Shown: one piece after another, positions 63,188-64,000 of the stretch
Position numbering within the stretch: the first letter of the stretch is position 1
Layout of the letters: every line of letters starts with the position of its first letter
Assembly: GCA_051155775.1 (NCBI GenBank)
Contig: DAXETV010000002.1
Span: 1-64,000, forward strand
Length of the DNA stretch: 64,000 bases
From: CAYSCZ01 sp051155775
Lineage (GTDB): Bacteria > Bacteroidota > Bacteroidia > Cytophagales > Cyclobacteriaceae
Direction of reading: 5' to 3'
Made by a program: the position numbers and the translations under genes
The notes under the pieces: generated by a model
The model's database searches: none
Seen by the model: only the letters and a program-made list of their open reading frames with translations
What the model was told of the DNA's origin: nothing

Positions 63188-63242
63188 ATAAATTTTCCTT
63201 TTCCAGGTAATTTTTTATATTGGAAACTTTAAAAATGCCAAT

Positions 63243-64000
63243 ATGAAAAATTTAGTTGTATTTATAATACTTACATTATTCTGTTTTACTGCTCAAGCAC
63301 AAAAGATACCATTTAAAAAAGACAAACAAATGGTCATCAGTGCTTTGGATAATAAGTTTAATGAATTAACCAGTCTAAGTGATGAGGTTTGGAGGCATGC
63401 TGAAACGGCTTTTAAGGAAACCAAATCCTCAAAATCGCTGGCCGATTTTGCAGAAGCCAAAGGATTAACAGTAAAAAGGGGTGTTGCGGGCATACCTACA
63501 GCTTTTACTGCGGAATATGGTTCAGGAGAGCCTGTCATAGGCATTTTGGGAGAATTTGATGCACTGCCCGGGTTGTCACAAAAAACTGTTCCTACCAAAG
63601 ACCCACGCGTTGATGGTGCGCCAGGGCACGGATGCGGTCATAACTTATTTGGTGTCGCTTCACTTGGTGCAGCCATAGCCATCAAAGAGCAGATCGAAGC
63701 GGGGAATCTTGAAGGAACGGTTCGCTTTTATGGTACGCCGGCAGAAGAGAAATTCTTTGGCAAGTTATGGATGATCAGGGAAGGTCTTTTTAATGATGTG
63801 GATGTCGTTGTGGACTGGCATCCCAGCGATGAGACCAAATCTGGTGTACAAAGCAGCCTGGCACTGGTTGATTTTATGGTTGAATTTACAGGTCAGGCAG
63901 CCCATGCCTCCTCTGATCCATGGAACGGAAGAAGTGCATCTGATGCTTTAGAGCTGTACACCACGGGAATTAACTACTACCGGGAACATATCAAGCCAAC
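63243..64000 (+). CDS. M20-family amidohydrolase, 5' part (runs off right edge)
   Basis: This frame is open from ATG 63243 to the window end (252 codons). It has a signal peptide (core FIILTLFCFTAQA, cleavage about 19). It continues with the M20/AbgB-type amidohydrolase features LSDEVWRHAETAFKETKSS, GEFDALPGL, the metal-binding GAPGHGCGHN, and the catalytic/metal pair GTPAEE, then DWHPSD and TGQAAHASSDPWNGRSA (dimerisation-domain His). Such enzymes cleave aminoacyl or p-aminobenzoyl amides. Its secreted nature and position after the FG-GAP genes suggest it processes a product linked to this locus. Confidence 0.88.
   Translation, partial: MKNLVVFIILTLFCFTAQAQKIPFKKDKQMVISALDNKFNELTSLSDEVWRHAETAFKETKSSKSLADFAEAKGLTVKRGVAGIPTAFTAEYGSGEPVIGILGEFDALPGLSQKTVPTKDPRVDGAPGHGCGHNLFGVASLGAAIAIKEQIEAGNLEGTVRFYGTPAEEKFFGKLWMIREGLFNDVDVVVDWHPSDETKSGVQSSLALVDFMVEFTGQAAHASSDPWNGRSASDALELYTTGINYYREHIKP

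Overview
The window looks like a chromosomal segment of a Bacteroidota bacterium, most likely an aquatic member of the Cytophagales. Supporting evidence: two SusC/SusD outer-membrane pairs, a type IX secretion (T9SS) C-terminal sorting domain, many lipoproteins, FG-GAP/VCBS-ASPIC proteins, TAnnTTTG-type promoter elements, A/T-rich leaders with few Shine-Dalgarno sites, and Bacteroidota-typical versions of NusB and dihydroorotase. The genus cannot be fixed from the sequence alone. No rRNA, CRISPR array, integrase, prophage or complete insertion sequence was seen.

Layout. 1-428: 3' end of an unknown gene. 436-2445: a secreted CRTAC1-like FG-GAP protein with a T9SS tail. 2526-10037 (minus): a four-gene operon, SusC, SusD and two surface-lipoprotein candidates, closed by a good terminator. 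10159-21100: mostly housekeeping genes: truA, an MdlB-like and a convergent MdlA-like ABC exporter half, leucine dehydrogenase, nusB, a YtxH protein, an NAD-type isocitrate dehydrogenase, a DUF1573 lipoprotein, yajC, a YbbR protein and coaE, then tRNA-His. 21226-31360: dihydroorotase, DEAD-box helicase, M28 peptidase, gcvP, an NRDE protein, rmuC and a GroES-like protein. 31498-36345: a small membrane protein, tRNA-Val(TAC), murF, an omega-amidase-like protein, def, yqgF and a hemerythrin/RIC-like protein. 36488-39267: a C-terminal processing protease and homogentisate dioxygenase.

39271-46339 is the most unusual part. A fused AdoMet decarboxylase/aminopropyltransferase shares an operon with a membrane protein that joins an HD phosphohydrolase domain to a Pycsar-effector-like membrane domain. 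Next to them, an SdiA-regulated-like propeller lipoprotein is translationally coupled (ATGA) to a 1228-residue protein. That protein combines a secreted calcineurin-type phosphoesterase, a segment that looks like an atypical kinase fold, and an Omp85-like outer-membrane barrel.

46403-64000 holds tRNA-Val(GAC), a probable 44-residue membrane protein and a nutrient-uptake locus. A divergent LacI-family regulator faces SusC/SusD across a perfect 14-bp operator-like palindrome. Three large paralogous FG-GAP/ASPIC lipoproteins follow, with one small lipoprotein embedded between them, and then the start of an M20 amidohydrolase that runs off the window. The middle paralog is interrupted by an in-frame TAA at a position where both neighbours encode serine, so it is a recent pseudogene, a sequencing error, or a recoded gene. 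No glycoside hydrolase is visible in this locus, so the substrate is unknown.
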